Assembly: GCF_004343075.1 (NCBI RefSeq)
Contig: NZ_SLXP01000001.1
Span: forward strand, 52,466 to 116,465
DNA length: 64,000 nt
From: Rhodovulum marinum
GTDB taxonomy: Bacteria > Pseudomonadota > Alphaproteobacteria > Rhodobacterales > Rhodobacteraceae
Reading direction: 5' to 3'
Part shown: positions 25,009 through 33,446 of the stretch, piece by piece
Position numbering within the stretch: the stretch's first letter is position 1
Layout: the number at the start of each line of letters is the position of its first letter
Notes under the pieces: model-generated
Database searches by the model: none
Told to the model about the DNA's origin: nothing
Seen by the model: only the letters and a program-made list of their open reading frames with translations
Position numbers and translations under genes: made by a program

Positions 25009-27249
25009 ATGGCGGGCCTGGGAAAGATCGCGCGGCGGGGCTTCCTGATCGGGGCGGCGAGCGTGGCGGGCGGCTTTGCGGTGGGGGTCTACTCGCTGCG
25101 CCAGCCCTTCGTCAGCCCGCTCGCCGACGATTTGCCGCCCGGGGTGGCGGCGCTGACGCCCTATGTGGTGATCGACGCGGGCGGGGTCACGTTGATCACG
25201 CCGCGCGCCGACATGGGCCAGGGCGCAACCTCGATCCAGGCCGCGCTGATCGCCGAGGAGATGGACGTTGCGCTGGACGCGGTGCGCACCGATCCGGGGC
25301 CGCCGGCCGCGGCCTATTACAACGCCGCCATCGTGCCCGAGGGCCTGCCCTTCGCCGCGACCGATGACGGCTGGCTGGCCGAACGGGCGCGGGACGCCGG
25401 GGCGATGGTGGCCAAGGCGATGGGTCTTCAGATCACCGGGGGGTCGTCCACGGTGCCCGATGCCTTTGACCGGCTGCGGCGCGCGGGGGCCACGGCGCGG
25501 GCGATGCTGGTCACCGCCGCCGCGCGGCGGCTGGGGGTGGCGGAGTCCGCGCTGAGAACCGAGGACGGCGTCGTGATCGCCCCCGACGGCACCCGGCTGA
25601 GTTACGTCGAGCTGGCCCCCGCGGCGGGCCGCCTGCTGGAGCCGCGCGAGGTGGCGCTGAAGGACCCGGCCGACTGGCGTTACCTGGGCCGACCGATGCA
25701 GCGGATTGATATCGTGGCGAAATCCACGGGCACCCAGCGTTATGGCATCGACGAGGCGCTGCCGGGGATGCTGTATGCCGCGGTGCGGACCAACCCGCTC
25801 CGGGGCGGCGGCATGGCCGGTTACGACGCCAGCGCCGCCGAGGCGATGCGCGGCGTTGTCCGGGTGGTGCGGCTGGAGGACGGCGTGGGCGTGCTGGCCG
25901 ACAACACCTGGCGCGCCTTCGAGGCGGTCAAGGCCATTCGGATCGACTGGGGCCCCGCGCCCTATCCCGCGACGACCGAAGCGCTGTTCGACAGTATCGC
26001 GGGCGCCTTCACCGAGGACGCGCGCGACAGCCGCCTGAAGGACGAGGGCGATATCGAGGCCGCGCTGGAGGACGGCGCGGATGTCACGGCGGAATACCGC
26101 GTGCCGTTCCTGGCCCACGCCCCGCTGGAACCGATGACGGCGCTTGCGTGGTTCCGCAACGGCCAGCTGGAGATCCGCGCGGGCACCCAGATCCCGCGCT
26201 TCGCGGAAAAGACCGCGCGCGAACTGGCGGGCCTGCCAAAGGACGGGGTGGTGCTGCGCGCGCTGCCGATGGGGGGCAGTTTCGGCCGCCGGCTGGAGGA
26301 CGATTACATCGCCCAGGCGGTGCGGCTGGCCTGGGCCGCCGAGGGGCGGCCGGTCAAGCTGACCTGGTCGCGCGAAGAGGACATGACCCACGATTTCCCC
26401 CGCCCCGCCGCCATCGCCCGCGGCCGCGGCCGGGTTTCGCAGGGCCGGGTCGCGGCGCTGGATCTGTCGATCGCCGCACCTTCCGTGTCGGACTCGCAGA
26501 TGGGGCGGCTGGGCTTCAACGCGCTGGGGGCGGATACCGCCATCGTCGCGGGCGCCTGGGACCAGCCCTTCGCCATCCCCGCCTATCGCGTCACCGGCTA
26601 CCGCGCGCCGGAAACCGTGCCGATCAGTTCCTGGCGGTCGGTGGGGGCCTCGGCGAACGGGTTCTTCCATGAATGCCTGTTGGACGAGCTGATCCATGCC
26701 GCGGGCGCCGACCCGCTGGCCGAACGGCTGCGGCTGTGCAGCCACGCGCCGTCCCGCGCGGTGCTGGAGGCGGTGGGCGAAATGTCCGGCTGGGGCGGCG
26801 CGCTGGGGCCGGGGCGCGGCCGCGGGCTGGCCTATACGCTGTCCTTCGGCGTGCCCTGCGCCGAGGTGGTCGAGTTGACGGCGACCGACCGGGGCATCCG
26901 CATCGACCGGGTGTTCGTCGCGGCCGAGGTGGGCCGCGTGCTGGACCCGGTGAATTTCGAGAACCAGGTCCAGGGCGGCGTGGTCTGGGGCCTGTCCCAC
27001 GCGATCCACGGCGAACTGACCTATGCCGATAGCCGCCCCGAGCAGGAGAATTTCGACGCCTACCCGATGATGCGCCTGCCCGAGTGCCCCGAGATCACGG
27101 TGCGCGGGCTGGAAAACGGCGAGCGCATCCGCGGCATCGGCGAACCGCCCGTGCCGCCCGCCGCCCCCGCGCTGGCCAACGCGATCTTCGCGGCCACCGG
27201 CCAGCGCATCCGCGAATTGCCGCTGTCGAAATCGGTGCGCTTCGCCTGA
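25009..27249 (+). CDS. Molybdopterin-binding large subunit, IorB-like aldehyde/isoquinoline oxidoreductase
   Basis: Catalytic subunit that hydroxylates aldehydes or N-heterocycles using a molybdenum cofactor. The 746 residues begin with a Tat-type signal (RRGFLIGAAS then a hydrophobic stretch to about 35), so the folded complex is probably exported. Family motifs include MGQGATSIQAALIAEE near 67, TAEYRVPFLAHAPLEPM near 365 and GGSFGRRLEDDYI near 423. The RGIGEPPVPPAAPALANAI C-terminal region holds the expected active-site Glu. There is no FAD subunit and no XdhC/CoxF-like cofactor chaperone nearby, so maturation factors must be elsewhere. Confidence 0.92.
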   Translation: MAGLGKIARRGFLIGAASVAGGFAVGVYSLRQPFVSPLADDLPPGVAALTPYVVIDAGGVTLITPRADMGQGATSIQAALIAEEMDVALDAVRTDPGPPAAAYYNAAIVPEGLPFAATDDGWLAERARDAGAMVAKAMGLQITGGSSTVPDAFDRLRRAGATARAMLVTAAARRLGVAESALRTEDGVVIAPDGTRLSYVELAPAAGRLLEPREVALKDPADWRYLGRPMQRIDIVAKSTGTQRYGIDEALPGMLYAAVRTNPLRGGGMAGYDASAAEAMRGVVRVVRLEDGVGVLADNTWRAFEAVKAIRIDWGPAPYPATTEALFDSIAGAFTEDARDSRLKDEGDIEAALEDGADVTAEYRVPFLAHAPLEPMTALAWFRNGQLEIRAGTQIPRFAEKTARELAGLPKDGVVLRALPMGGSFGRRLEDDYIAQAVRLAWAAEGRPVKLTWSREEDMTHDFPRPAAIARGRGRVSQGRVAALDLSIAAPSVSDSQMGRLGFNALGADTAIVAGAWDQPFAIPAYRVTGYRAPETVPISSWRSVGASANGFFHECLLDELIHAAGADPLAERLRLCSHAPSRAVLEAVGEMSGWGGALGPGRGRGLAYTLSFGVPCAEVVELTATDRGIRIDRVFVAAEVGRVLDPVNFENQVQGGVVWGLSHAIHGELTYADSRPEQENFDAYPMMRLPECPEITVRGLENGERIRGIGEPPVPPAAPALANAIFAATGQRIRELPLSKSVRFA

Positions 27250-27280
27250 GCCCCCCGGGCACGGTCCCGCGCCCATCCCG

Positions 27281-27300
27281 CTTTTTCTTGGCGGAAATAC
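27281..27300 (+). repeat. Degenerate family A 3'-end repeat
   Basis: CTTTTTCTTGGCGGAAATAC, a diverged form of the family A 20-mer, 31 nt after the stop of the molybdoenzyme gene and in the same orientation. Confidence 0.55.
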
Positions 27301-27361
27301 TCCGGGGGCAGCCATCGCAGCGTCAGCGCAGATGGCGGCGGGGGCAGCGCCCCCGCGCGGG

Positions 27362-27390
27362 TCGCCCCGGCGCCAGCCGGGGCGAAACCC
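27362..27390. repeat. Dispersed hairpin repeat (inverted copy)
   Basis: TCGCCCCGG / CCGGGGCGA 9-bp stem with a 6-nt loop followed by AACCC: the 14698-14727 element in reverse. It lies between the convergent ends of the molybdoenzyme and FAH genes, where it may serve as a terminator. Confidence 0.65.
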
Positions 27391-27400
27391 GAAAGCCGCG

Positions 27401-28246
27401 CTAGCCGGCCGCCACCACCTCCTGGCGCTGGGCGCCCAGCCCCTCGACGCGCAGATCCATCACGTCGCCGGGGCGCAGGAACCGCTGCGGTTTCATCCCC
27501 ATGCCCACGCCCGAGGGCGTGCCGGTGGCGATGATGTCACCGGGCATCAGCGCCATGAACCGGCTCATGTAGCTGACGATCTCGCGCACCGAAAAGATCA
27601 TGTCCGAGGTGTGGCTGTCCTGCACCCGCACGCCGTTCAGATCCAGCGACAGCGCCAGCGCCTGCGGGTCGGGCACCTCGTCGGCGGTCACCAGCCACGG
27701 CCCCACGGGGCCGAAGGTTGGCGCCGACTTGCCCTTGATCCACTGCCCGCCCCGCTCGATCTGGAAGGCGCGTTCAGACACGTCGTTGACCACGCAATAG
27801 CCCGCGACATGGTCCAGCGCATCCGCCTCGGACACGTACAGCGCCTCGCGCCCGATCACGACGCCCAATTCCACCTCCCAGTCGGCCTTTTCCGACCCGC
27901 GCGGGATCACCACCGGGTCGAACGGTCCCGACAGCGCGGAACTGGCTTTGGAAAACAGGATCGGCTCGGCCGGCGGCGTCAACCCGGTCTCGGCGGCATG
28001 CCTGGCATAGTTCAGCCCGATGCAATGGAAATTGGGCACCGAGGCCAGGCAGGGCCCCACCCGCATCGGTTCCTCGATCACCGGAAGTGCCGCGATATCC
28101 AGCGCGCGGATGGCGTCGAGCGCCTCGAACGACACGCCCCGGCCCGCGAAATCGGCCACCTTGGCCGACAAATCGCGCACCCGCCCCTCGCCATCCAGCA
28201 CCGCCGGCCGCTCCTGGCCCGCCGGGCCCACCCTCAACAGCTTCAT
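27401..28246 (-). CDS. Fumarylacetoacetate hydrolase family protein (possible 2,4-diketo-3-deoxy-acid hydrolase)
   Basis: FAH-superfamily enzyme of 281 residues. The metal ligands are visible as E124 and E126 (DWEVELGVV) and D155 (VVNDVSER), after the conserved GLNYARHAAE near 77-86. This subgroup cleaves C-C bonds in beta-diketo acids. It lies downstream of an SDR and an IlvD/Edd-type sugar-acid dehydratase on the same strand. That trio matches pentonate or fuconate routes in which a 2-keto-3-deoxy acid is oxidised at C4 and then hydrolysed to pyruvate plus a hydroxy acid. The family is certain, the substrate inferred. Confidence 0.88.
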   Translation of the reverse strand: MKLLRVGPAGQERPAVLDGEGRVRDLSAKVADFAGRGVSFEALDAIRALDIAALPVIEEPMRVGPCLASVPNFHCIGLNYARHAAETGLTPPAEPILFSKASSALSGPFDPVVIPRGSEKADWEVELGVVIGREALYVSEADALDHVAGYCVVNDVSERAFQIERGGQWIKGKSAPTFGPVGPWLVTADEVPDPQALALSLDLNGVRVQDSHTSDMIFSVREIVSYMSRFMALMPGDIIATGTPSGVGMGMKPQRFLRPGDVMDLRVEGLGAQRQEVVAAG

Positions 28247-28336
28247 CGCACCCTCCCGTTCTGGCTGTCCAACCGGTATACCCTGCCGCCTGCCGCTGTC
28301 GAGCCTCCGCCCCCCCCGCCGCCCGGGCAGGGCCAG

Positions 28337-28407
28337 GCGCCCGCCCGAGGGACCGGCCGCAAGGCCGGACCCGAGAGGAAAGGCTTGCGCCGAAGGCGCG
28401 CAACTGG
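28337..28407 (-). repeat. Dispersed 3'-end repeat, family B
   Basis: A 71-nt element nearly identical to 53734-53804. On the minus strand it starts CCAGTTGCGCGCC one nucleotide after the SDR stop. It contains a TTGCGC/GCGCAA hairpin, then TTTCCTCTCGGG and a GGCC-rich hairpin. Confidence 0.8.
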
Positions 28408-28408
28408 A

Positions 28409-29143
28409 TCAGCCGCGGCCGATATAGGGCATGGCGCTGGCCATCACCGTCATGAACTGGACGTTCGCCGACAAGGGCAGCGAGGCCATGTGCAGGACCG
28501 ACGCGGCCACATGGGCCACGTCCATCACCGGTTCGGCCGCGATGCGGCCATCGGCCTGGGGCACGCCCCGGGTCATCGGCTGCGCCATCTCGGTCAGCGC
28601 GTTGCCGATGTCGATCTGGCCGCAGGCGATGTCGAAGCGCCGCCCGTCCAGGCTGAGCGCGCGGGTCAGGCCGGTCACGGCATGTTTCGACATCGTGTAG
28701 GGCGCCGACCCATAGCGCGGCACATGCGCCGAGACCGAGCCGTTGTTGATGATCCGCCCGCCCCGCGGCACCTGCCGCCGCATCAGCCCAAAGGCCGCGC
28801 GGGCACACAGGAACATGCCGTCGATGTTGATCGCGGACAGCCCGCGCCAGTCCTCGACCGCGATCTCGTCGATCATCGCGGACGGCAGGCCGATGCCGGC
28901 GTTGTTGAACAACACGTCGAGCCGGCCCCAGTCGGCCCCGATCCGGGCGAACCCGTCCGCCACCGCGTCGGCATCGGTCACGTCCATGGGCAGCACCAGG
29001 GCGTTTTCGTGGCCGTCCGCGGTTTCCTCCAGCGGGCCCGCGCGGCGGCCTGCCAGCGCAACGCGCCAGCCCGCATCCAGGAAGGCGCGCGCCGTTGCGC
29101 GGCCGATGCCGCTGCCCGCGCCGGTGATCAGGATCGTCTGCAT
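28409..29143 (-). CDS. SDR oxidoreductase of a sugar-acid cluster
   Basis: Short-chain dehydrogenase of 244 residues from the ATG at 29143 (AAGGAAGA just upstream). The cofactor motif is TGAGSGIG at 7-14, NNAG at 80-83, and the catalytic Y149-x3-K153 with Ser near 136-138 in NNGSVSA. It lies 10 bp after the dehydratase gene and upstream of the FAH gene, so all three appear cotranscribed. In the inferred pathway it would oxidise the 4-hydroxyl of a 2-keto-3-deoxy sugar acid. Sugar 1-dehydrogenase (XylB-like) is an alternative that sequence alone cannot exclude. Confidence 0.88.
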   Translation of the reverse strand: MQTILITGAGSGIGRATARAFLDAGWRVALAGRRAGPLEETADGHENALVLPMDVTDADAVADGFARIGADWGRLDVLFNNAGIGLPSAMIDEIAVEDWRGLSAINIDGMFLCARAAFGLMRRQVPRGGRIINNGSVSAHVPRYGSAPYTMSKHAVTGLTRALSLDGRRFDIACGQIDIGNALTEMAQPMTRGVPQADGRIAAEPVMDVAHVAASVLHMASLPLSANVQFMTVMASAMPYIGRG

Positions 29144-29153
29144 GGGTCTTCCT

Positions 29154-30935
29154 TCAGTGGTTGTCGCGCGGCAGATCCTGCGCCACGCGGCGATAGGCGG
29201 TGGCGAGTTCCAGGCAGCCGCCCTCGGCCAGCTGGCCGACATGGGTGCGGTAGATCTCCTGCCACGGGGTCTGGTGGTGCAGTTCGGGCGGCGTCCACGC
29301 CGCCTTGCGCGCGGCCCATTCTTCCGGGTCCACCAGCGCGTCCATCCGCGAGGCGTTCAGGTCCAGCCGCACCCGGTCGCCGGTCTGCAAAAGCGCCAGC
29401 CCGCCGCCCACCGCCGCCTCGGGCGACGCATTCAGGATCGAGGGGCTTTCCGACGTGCCCGATTGCCGCCCGTCGCCCACCGTGGGCAGGTGATGGATGC
29501 CCTGCCGGACCAGCGCGTCGGGGGGCTGCATGTTCACCACCTCGGCCGAACCCGGATAGCCGACGCAGCCCGCGCCGCGGATGAACAGGATGGTCCTTTC
29601 GTCGATGCCCAGCGCGGGGTCGTTGATCCGGTCGTGGTAATCCTCGGGGCCTTCGAAGACCACGGCGCGGGCCTCGAAGAGGCCTTCCTGCCCCGGTTCC
29701 GACAGGAAGCGGCGGCGGAAATCGTCCGAGATCACGCTGGTTTTCATCAGGGCGGAGTCGAACAGATTGCCCGTCAGAACCTTGAACCCCGCATTGGGGC
29801 GCAGGGGCGCGTCATAGGGGCGGATCACGTCGTGGTCGAGGCTGTGGATGCCGTCCAGCACCTCGGCCAGCGGGCGGCCCGTCGCGGTCGGTGCGTCCAG
29901 GTGCAGGCGGCCCGCCCTGGCCAGTTCCGCCATCACCGCCGGAACGCCCCCCGCGCGGAAAAAGCTTTCGCCCAGGTATTCGCCCGCGGGCTGCATGTTG
30001 ACCAAAAGCGGCACGTCGTAGCCGATGGTTTCCCAGTCTTTCACGTCGAGCGGCACGCCCGCGTGCCGCGCGATGGCCTGCAGGTGCGGGGGCGCGTTGG
30101 TGGACCCGCCGATGGCGGCGTTGACCACGATGGCGTTCTCGAACGCCGCGCGGGTCAGGATGTCGGCGGGTTTCAGGTCATCCAGCACCATCCCCACGAT
30201 GCGCCGCCCGGTCTGGTAGGCCATCGCCATGCGTTCGCGGAAGGGGGCGGGGATCGCGGCGTTGCCGGTCAGGCTCATCCCCAGCGCCTCGGCCATGGCG
30301 TTCATCGTGGACGCCGTGCCCATCGTGTTGCAATGGCCCAGCGACGGCGCCGAGGCGCAGACGCGGGACATGAACTCGTCATAGTCGATCTTGCCCTCGG
30401 CGAGCAGGCGGCGCGATTCCCAGACGATGGTGCCCGAGCCCGCGCGCTGCCCCTTCCACCAGCCGTCCAGCATCGGGCCGCCATTCAGCGCGATTGCCGG
30501 GATATCCACGGTGGCCGCGCCCATCAGCATTGCGGGCGTGGTCTTGTCGCAGCCGGTGGTCAGCACCACCCCGTCGATCGGGTAGCCGTGCAACACCTCG
30601 ACCAGCCCGAGATAGGCGAGGTTCCGGTCGAGCGCGGCGGTGGGCCGCTTGCCGGTTTCCTGGATCGGGTGGACGGGAAATTCCATCGGGATGCCGCCCG
30701 CGTCGCGGATGCCGGCCTTGATCCGGTCCATCAGGAACACGTGGATCTTGTTGCAGGGGGCAAGGTCGGAGCCGGTATTGGCGATGCCGATGACGGGGCG
30801 TTCGCCCTGCAATTCCTCGCGGGTGAATTCCTGGTTCTGGTAGCGTTCCAGGTAGAGCGCGGTCATGCCCGGGTTGTTGGGGTTGTCGAACCATTCCTGC
30901 GAGCGAAAGCGCCGGTGCGCGCGGGTATCTGACAC
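29154..30935 (-). CDS. IlvD/Edd-family sugar-acid dehydratase (D-xylonate/L-arabonate type)
   Basis: Iron-sulfur dehydratase converting an aldonic acid to its 2-keto-3-deoxy derivative. The GTG at 30935 (GGGAG 7 bp upstream) gives 593 residues, close to the length of Caulobacter XylD. Resemblance to XylD from memory extends along the protein: RRFRSQEWFDNP, MTALYLERY, GIPMEFPVHPI, HGYPIDGVVLTTGCDK, GHCNTMGTASTMNA, and a C-terminus ending LPRDNH. Cluster cysteines lie in APCNK, GCDKTTPA and GHCNTMG. It is not the biosynthetic IlvD. Xylonate is the best guess, arabonate possible. It heads the unit with the SDR and FAH genes. Confidence 0.92.
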   Translation of the reverse strand: MSDTRAHRRFRSQEWFDNPNNPGMTALYLERYQNQEFTREELQGERPVIGIANTGSDLAPCNKIHVFLMDRIKAGIRDAGGIPMEFPVHPIQETGKRPTAALDRNLAYLGLVEVLHGYPIDGVVLTTGCDKTTPAMLMGAATVDIPAIALNGGPMLDGWWKGQRAGSGTIVWESRRLLAEGKIDYDEFMSRVCASAPSLGHCNTMGTASTMNAMAEALGMSLTGNAAIPAPFRERMAMAYQTGRRIVGMVLDDLKPADILTRAAFENAIVVNAAIGGSTNAPPHLQAIARHAGVPLDVKDWETIGYDVPLLVNMQPAGEYLGESFFRAGGVPAVMAELARAGRLHLDAPTATGRPLAEVLDGIHSLDHDVIRPYDAPLRPNAGFKVLTGNLFDSALMKTSVISDDFRRRFLSEPGQEGLFEARAVVFEGPEDYHDRINDPALGIDERTILFIRGAGCVGYPGSAEVVNMQPPDALVRQGIHHLPTVGDGRQSGTSESPSILNASPEAAVGGGLALLQTGDRVRLDLNASRMDALVDPEEWAARKAAWTPPELHHQTPWQEIYRTHVGQLAEGGCLELATAYRRVAQDLPRDNH

Positions 30936-31055
30936 GGGCGGACTCCCTGCTGGCGGCGCCGCTGCGGGCGCCGTGCCTTCGGCTGGCAGCCTTCCAACGC
31001 GGGCGGGCGAATGCAAGGGCAATCGGCGCGCGGCGGCGGGGGTCCGGGCGCGGAC

Positions 31056-31114
31056 GGGGTTTCGCCTTGGCTTCGCCAAGGCGACCGGCGCCGGGGGCTG
31101 ACGCCCCCGGCGCC
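31056..31114. repeat. Dispersed composite hairpin repeat
   Basis: Two adjacent stem-loops. The first is a perfect 9-bp stem TCGCCTTGG / CCAAGGCGA (31062-31084). The second is a perfect 12-bp stem GGCGCCGGGGGC / GCCCCCGGCGCC (31087-31114). The first 32 nt recur exactly at 63872-63903. It sits in the 254-bp divergent gap between the dehydratase and pepF. Confidence 0.75.
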
Positions 31115-31189
31115 GGCGCGGCCGCGCTTGATCCCCCTGCCCCCCGCACCCTATGTGTTGGGCCAGTGCGACAGAAACGAGGAACCCCG

Positions 31190-33013
31190 ATGCCCCTGCC
31201 CCATCCCGCGCCCGTCTTCGATGCCAATGCCACGGCCCAGGGGGGGCTGGGCGACCTTCCCGAATGGGACCTGAGCGACCTGTACCCCGCCCCGGACGCC
31301 CCCGAGATCGAGCGCGACATGGGCTGGCTGGAGACCGAATGCGCCGGCTTCGCCGCCGATTACGAGGGCAAGCTGGCCGGGCTGGACGCGGCGGGCATGC
31401 TGGGCTGCGTGCAGCGCTACGAGGCGATCAACCGGGTGTCGGGGCGGATCATGTCCTATGCGGGCCTGCGCTATTACCAGAACACGGTCGATGCCGAGCG
31501 CGCCAAGTTCCTGTCCGACTGCCAGGACCGGATCACCACCTTTACCACGCCGCTGGTCTTCTTCACGCTGGAACTGAACCGGATCGAGGACGCGAAGCTG
31601 GAGGCGCTGTTCGCCGCGAATGCCGACCTGGCCCGCTACAAGCCCGTGTTCGACCGGCTGCGCGCGATGCGCCCGCACCAGTTGTCGGACGAGCTGGAGA
31701 AGTTCCTGCATGACCAGTCGGTGGTCGGCGCCAGCGCCTGGAACAAGCTGTTCGACGAAACCATCGCGGGGCTGGAATTCGAGGTGGACGGCGAAGCCTT
31801 CGGGATCGAGGGCACGCTGAACTTCCTGACCGACCCGGACCGCGCGAAACGCGAAGCCGCGGCGCATGCGCTGGCCGAGGTGTTCGGCGCGCATATCAAG
31901 ACCTTTGCCCGCGTGCACAACACGCTGGCCAAGGAAAAGGAGGTCGAGGACCGCTGGCGCAAGATGCCGACGCCGCAGACCGGCCGGCACCTGGCCAATG
32001 ACGTGGAACCCGAGGTGGTCGAGGCGCTGCGCGACGCGGTGGTGGCGGCCTATCCGCGGCTGTCGCACCGCTATTACGCGCTGAAGGCGAAATGGCTGGG
32101 GCTGGAGAAACTGCAGGTCTGGGACCGCAACGCGCCGCTGCCGACCGAAGAGCCGAAGACCGTGGATTGGGACACGGCGAAGGCGACCGTGATGGAGGCC
32201 TATGCCGATTTCTCGCCCAGGATGGCCGAGATCGCCGAACCCTTCTTCGAGAAGGGCTGGATCGATGCGGGGGTGAAACCGGGCAAGGCGCCGGGGGCCT
32301 TTGCCCACCCGACGGTGACGGATGTGCACCCTTACGTGATGCTGAACTACCTTGGCAAACCGCGGGACGTGATGACGCTCGCCCACGAGCTGGGCCACGG
32401 GGTGCACCAGGTGCTGGCCGCGCCGCAGGGGGAGTTGCTGTCGTCGACGCCGCTGACGCTGGCCGAGACGGCGAGCGTGTTCGGCGAGATGCTGACCTTC
32501 CGCAAGCTGTTGGCCAAGGCCGAGACGCCGGCGCAGAAAAAGACCCTGCTGGCGGGCAAGGTCGAGGACATGATCAACACGGTGGTCCGCCAGATCGCGT
32601 TCTACGATTTCGAGTGCAAGCTGCACGCGGCGCGGCGGCAGGGCGAGCTGACCCCCGAGGATATCAACGAGATCTGGATGAGCGTGCAGGGCGAGAGCCT
32701 GGGCCCGGTCTTCGAGTTCATGGAAGGGTATGAAACCTTCTGGGCCTATATCCCGCATTTCGTCCACTCGCCCTTCTACGTCTACGCCTATGCCTTCGGC
32801 GACGGGTTGGTGAACGCGCTTTACGCGGTCTACGAGGAAAGCGGCGCGGCGTTCCAGGACAAGTATTTCGAGATGCTGAAGGCGGGCGGGTCCAAGCACC
32901 ACAAGGCGTTGCTGGCGCCCTTCGGGCTGGGCGCCAGCGACCCGGCCTTCTGGGACAAGGGGCTGTCGATGATCGAGGGCATGATCGACGAGCTGGAGGC
33001 GATGGAAGATTGA
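31190..33013 (+). CDS. pepF: Oligoendopeptidase F family metallopeptidase (M3)
   Basis: Cytoplasmic zinc peptidase that cuts short peptides. From the ATG at 31190 (GAGGA 6 bp upstream) it has 607 residues; the longer upstream frame runs through an intergenic repeat and is rejected. The zinc-binding HExxH is in LAHELGHGVHQ near residue 398, with the third ligand Glu downstream in ETASVFGEM. The C-terminal catalytic features SPFYVYAYAFG and the N-terminal WDLSDLYPAPDAPEI are typical of PepF. It is monocistronic, followed by a strong hairpin. Confidence 0.94.
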   Translation: MPLPHPAPVFDANATAQGGLGDLPEWDLSDLYPAPDAPEIERDMGWLETECAGFAADYEGKLAGLDAAGMLGCVQRYEAINRVSGRIMSYAGLRYYQNTVDAERAKFLSDCQDRITTFTTPLVFFTLELNRIEDAKLEALFAANADLARYKPVFDRLRAMRPHQLSDELEKFLHDQSVVGASAWNKLFDETIAGLEFEVDGEAFGIEGTLNFLTDPDRAKREAAAHALAEVFGAHIKTFARVHNTLAKEKEVEDRWRKMPTPQTGRHLANDVEPEVVEALRDAVVAAYPRLSHRYYALKAKWLGLEKLQVWDRNAPLPTEEPKTVDWDTAKATVMEAYADFSPRMAEIAEPFFEKGWIDAGVKPGKAPGAFAHPTVTDVHPYVMLNYLGKPRDVMTLAHELGHGVHQVLAAPQGELLSSTPLTLAETASVFGEMLTFRKLLAKAETPAQKKTLLAGKVEDMINTVVRQIAFYDFECKLHAARRQGELTPEDINEIWMSVQGESLGPVFEFMEGYETFWAYIPHFVHSPFYVYAYAFGDGLVNALYAVYEESGAAFQDKYFEMLKAGGSKHHKALLAPFGLGASDPAFWDKGLSMIEGMIDELEAMED

Positions 33014-33020
33014 CGGGAAG

Positions 33021-33053
33021 CCGGGCGCCCGCCCATCGAGGGCGGGCGCCCGG
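33021..33053 (+). terminator. Strong hairpin terminator after pepF
   Basis: Perfect 14-bp stem CCGGGCGCCCGCCC / GGGCGGGCGCCCGG with a 5-nt loop (ATCGA), 8 nt after the pepF stop. No U-tract follows, as is usual for terminators in this genome. Confidence 0.7.
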
Positions 33054-33068
33054 CGGCCTCTGGCGGGG

Positions 33069-33088
33069 ATATTTCCGGCCAGAAGAAG
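33069..33088 (-). repeat. Dispersed 3'-end repeat, family A
   Basis: Exact copy of the 20-mer at 14778-14797. On the minus strand it begins 12 nt after the stop of the DUF4389 gene. Confidence 0.8.
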
Positions 33089-33100
33089 ACCGCGGGCGGG

Positions 33101-33406
33101 CTATTTCCACTCGGTCCAGGGGAAGGGTTTCTCGTCGCTCGCCACGGCCTGGAAGCGGGCGGTGGCGGCCATCCAGTTGCCCAGCCTGGTGCCGAAATCG
33201 GCGATATGCGGGTTCTTGGCCCGGGTGAACAGCATCCAGCCGAATTGCAGGACGGCGGTCGCCACCAGCAGCGTCTGGGCGATCGAGAACAGGATCAGCA
33301 GCACCAGCATCCAGCCGCCGCGGGCCCAGACCGCGCGGGTTTCGGCGGCCCGCGCGTCGGGGGCGCCACGGGCGGGATCGGGGGTCGGGTCGGGTGTGTC
33401 GGACAT
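33101..33406 (-). CDS. DUF4389 family membrane protein
   Basis: A 101-residue protein with a disordered, Asp/Pro-rich N-terminus (1-25), one hydrophobic segment (about 32-60, GGWMLVLLILFSIAQTLL) and the C-terminal DUF4389 motif IADFGTRLGNWMAATARFQ followed by PFPWTEW. Function unknown. It lies about 40 bp downstream of the host-attachment-like gene on the same strand and is possibly cotranscribed with it. Confidence 0.8.
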   Translation of the reverse strand: MSDTPDPTPDPARGAPDARAAETRAVWARGGWMLVLLILFSIAQTLLVATAVLQFGWMLFTRAKNPHIADFGTRLGNWMAATARFQAVASDEKPFPWTEWK

Positions 33407-33446
33407 ATCTGCCTCCGCGGGTTGCGCCGGGGCGCCGGGCCCCGGC

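Noticed and set aside
28409..30935. Biosynthetic ilvD assignment for the dehydratase
   Set aside because: Length and motifs match sugar-acid dehydratases of the XylD type, and the neighbours are an SDR and a FAH enzyme, not branched-chain amino-acid genes.
31067..31189. N-terminal extension of pepF and similar extensions of other genes starting AKPRRNP-like
   Set aside because: These residues are translations of the dispersed hairpin repeat, not protein; real starts with Shine-Dalgarno sites lie downstream.
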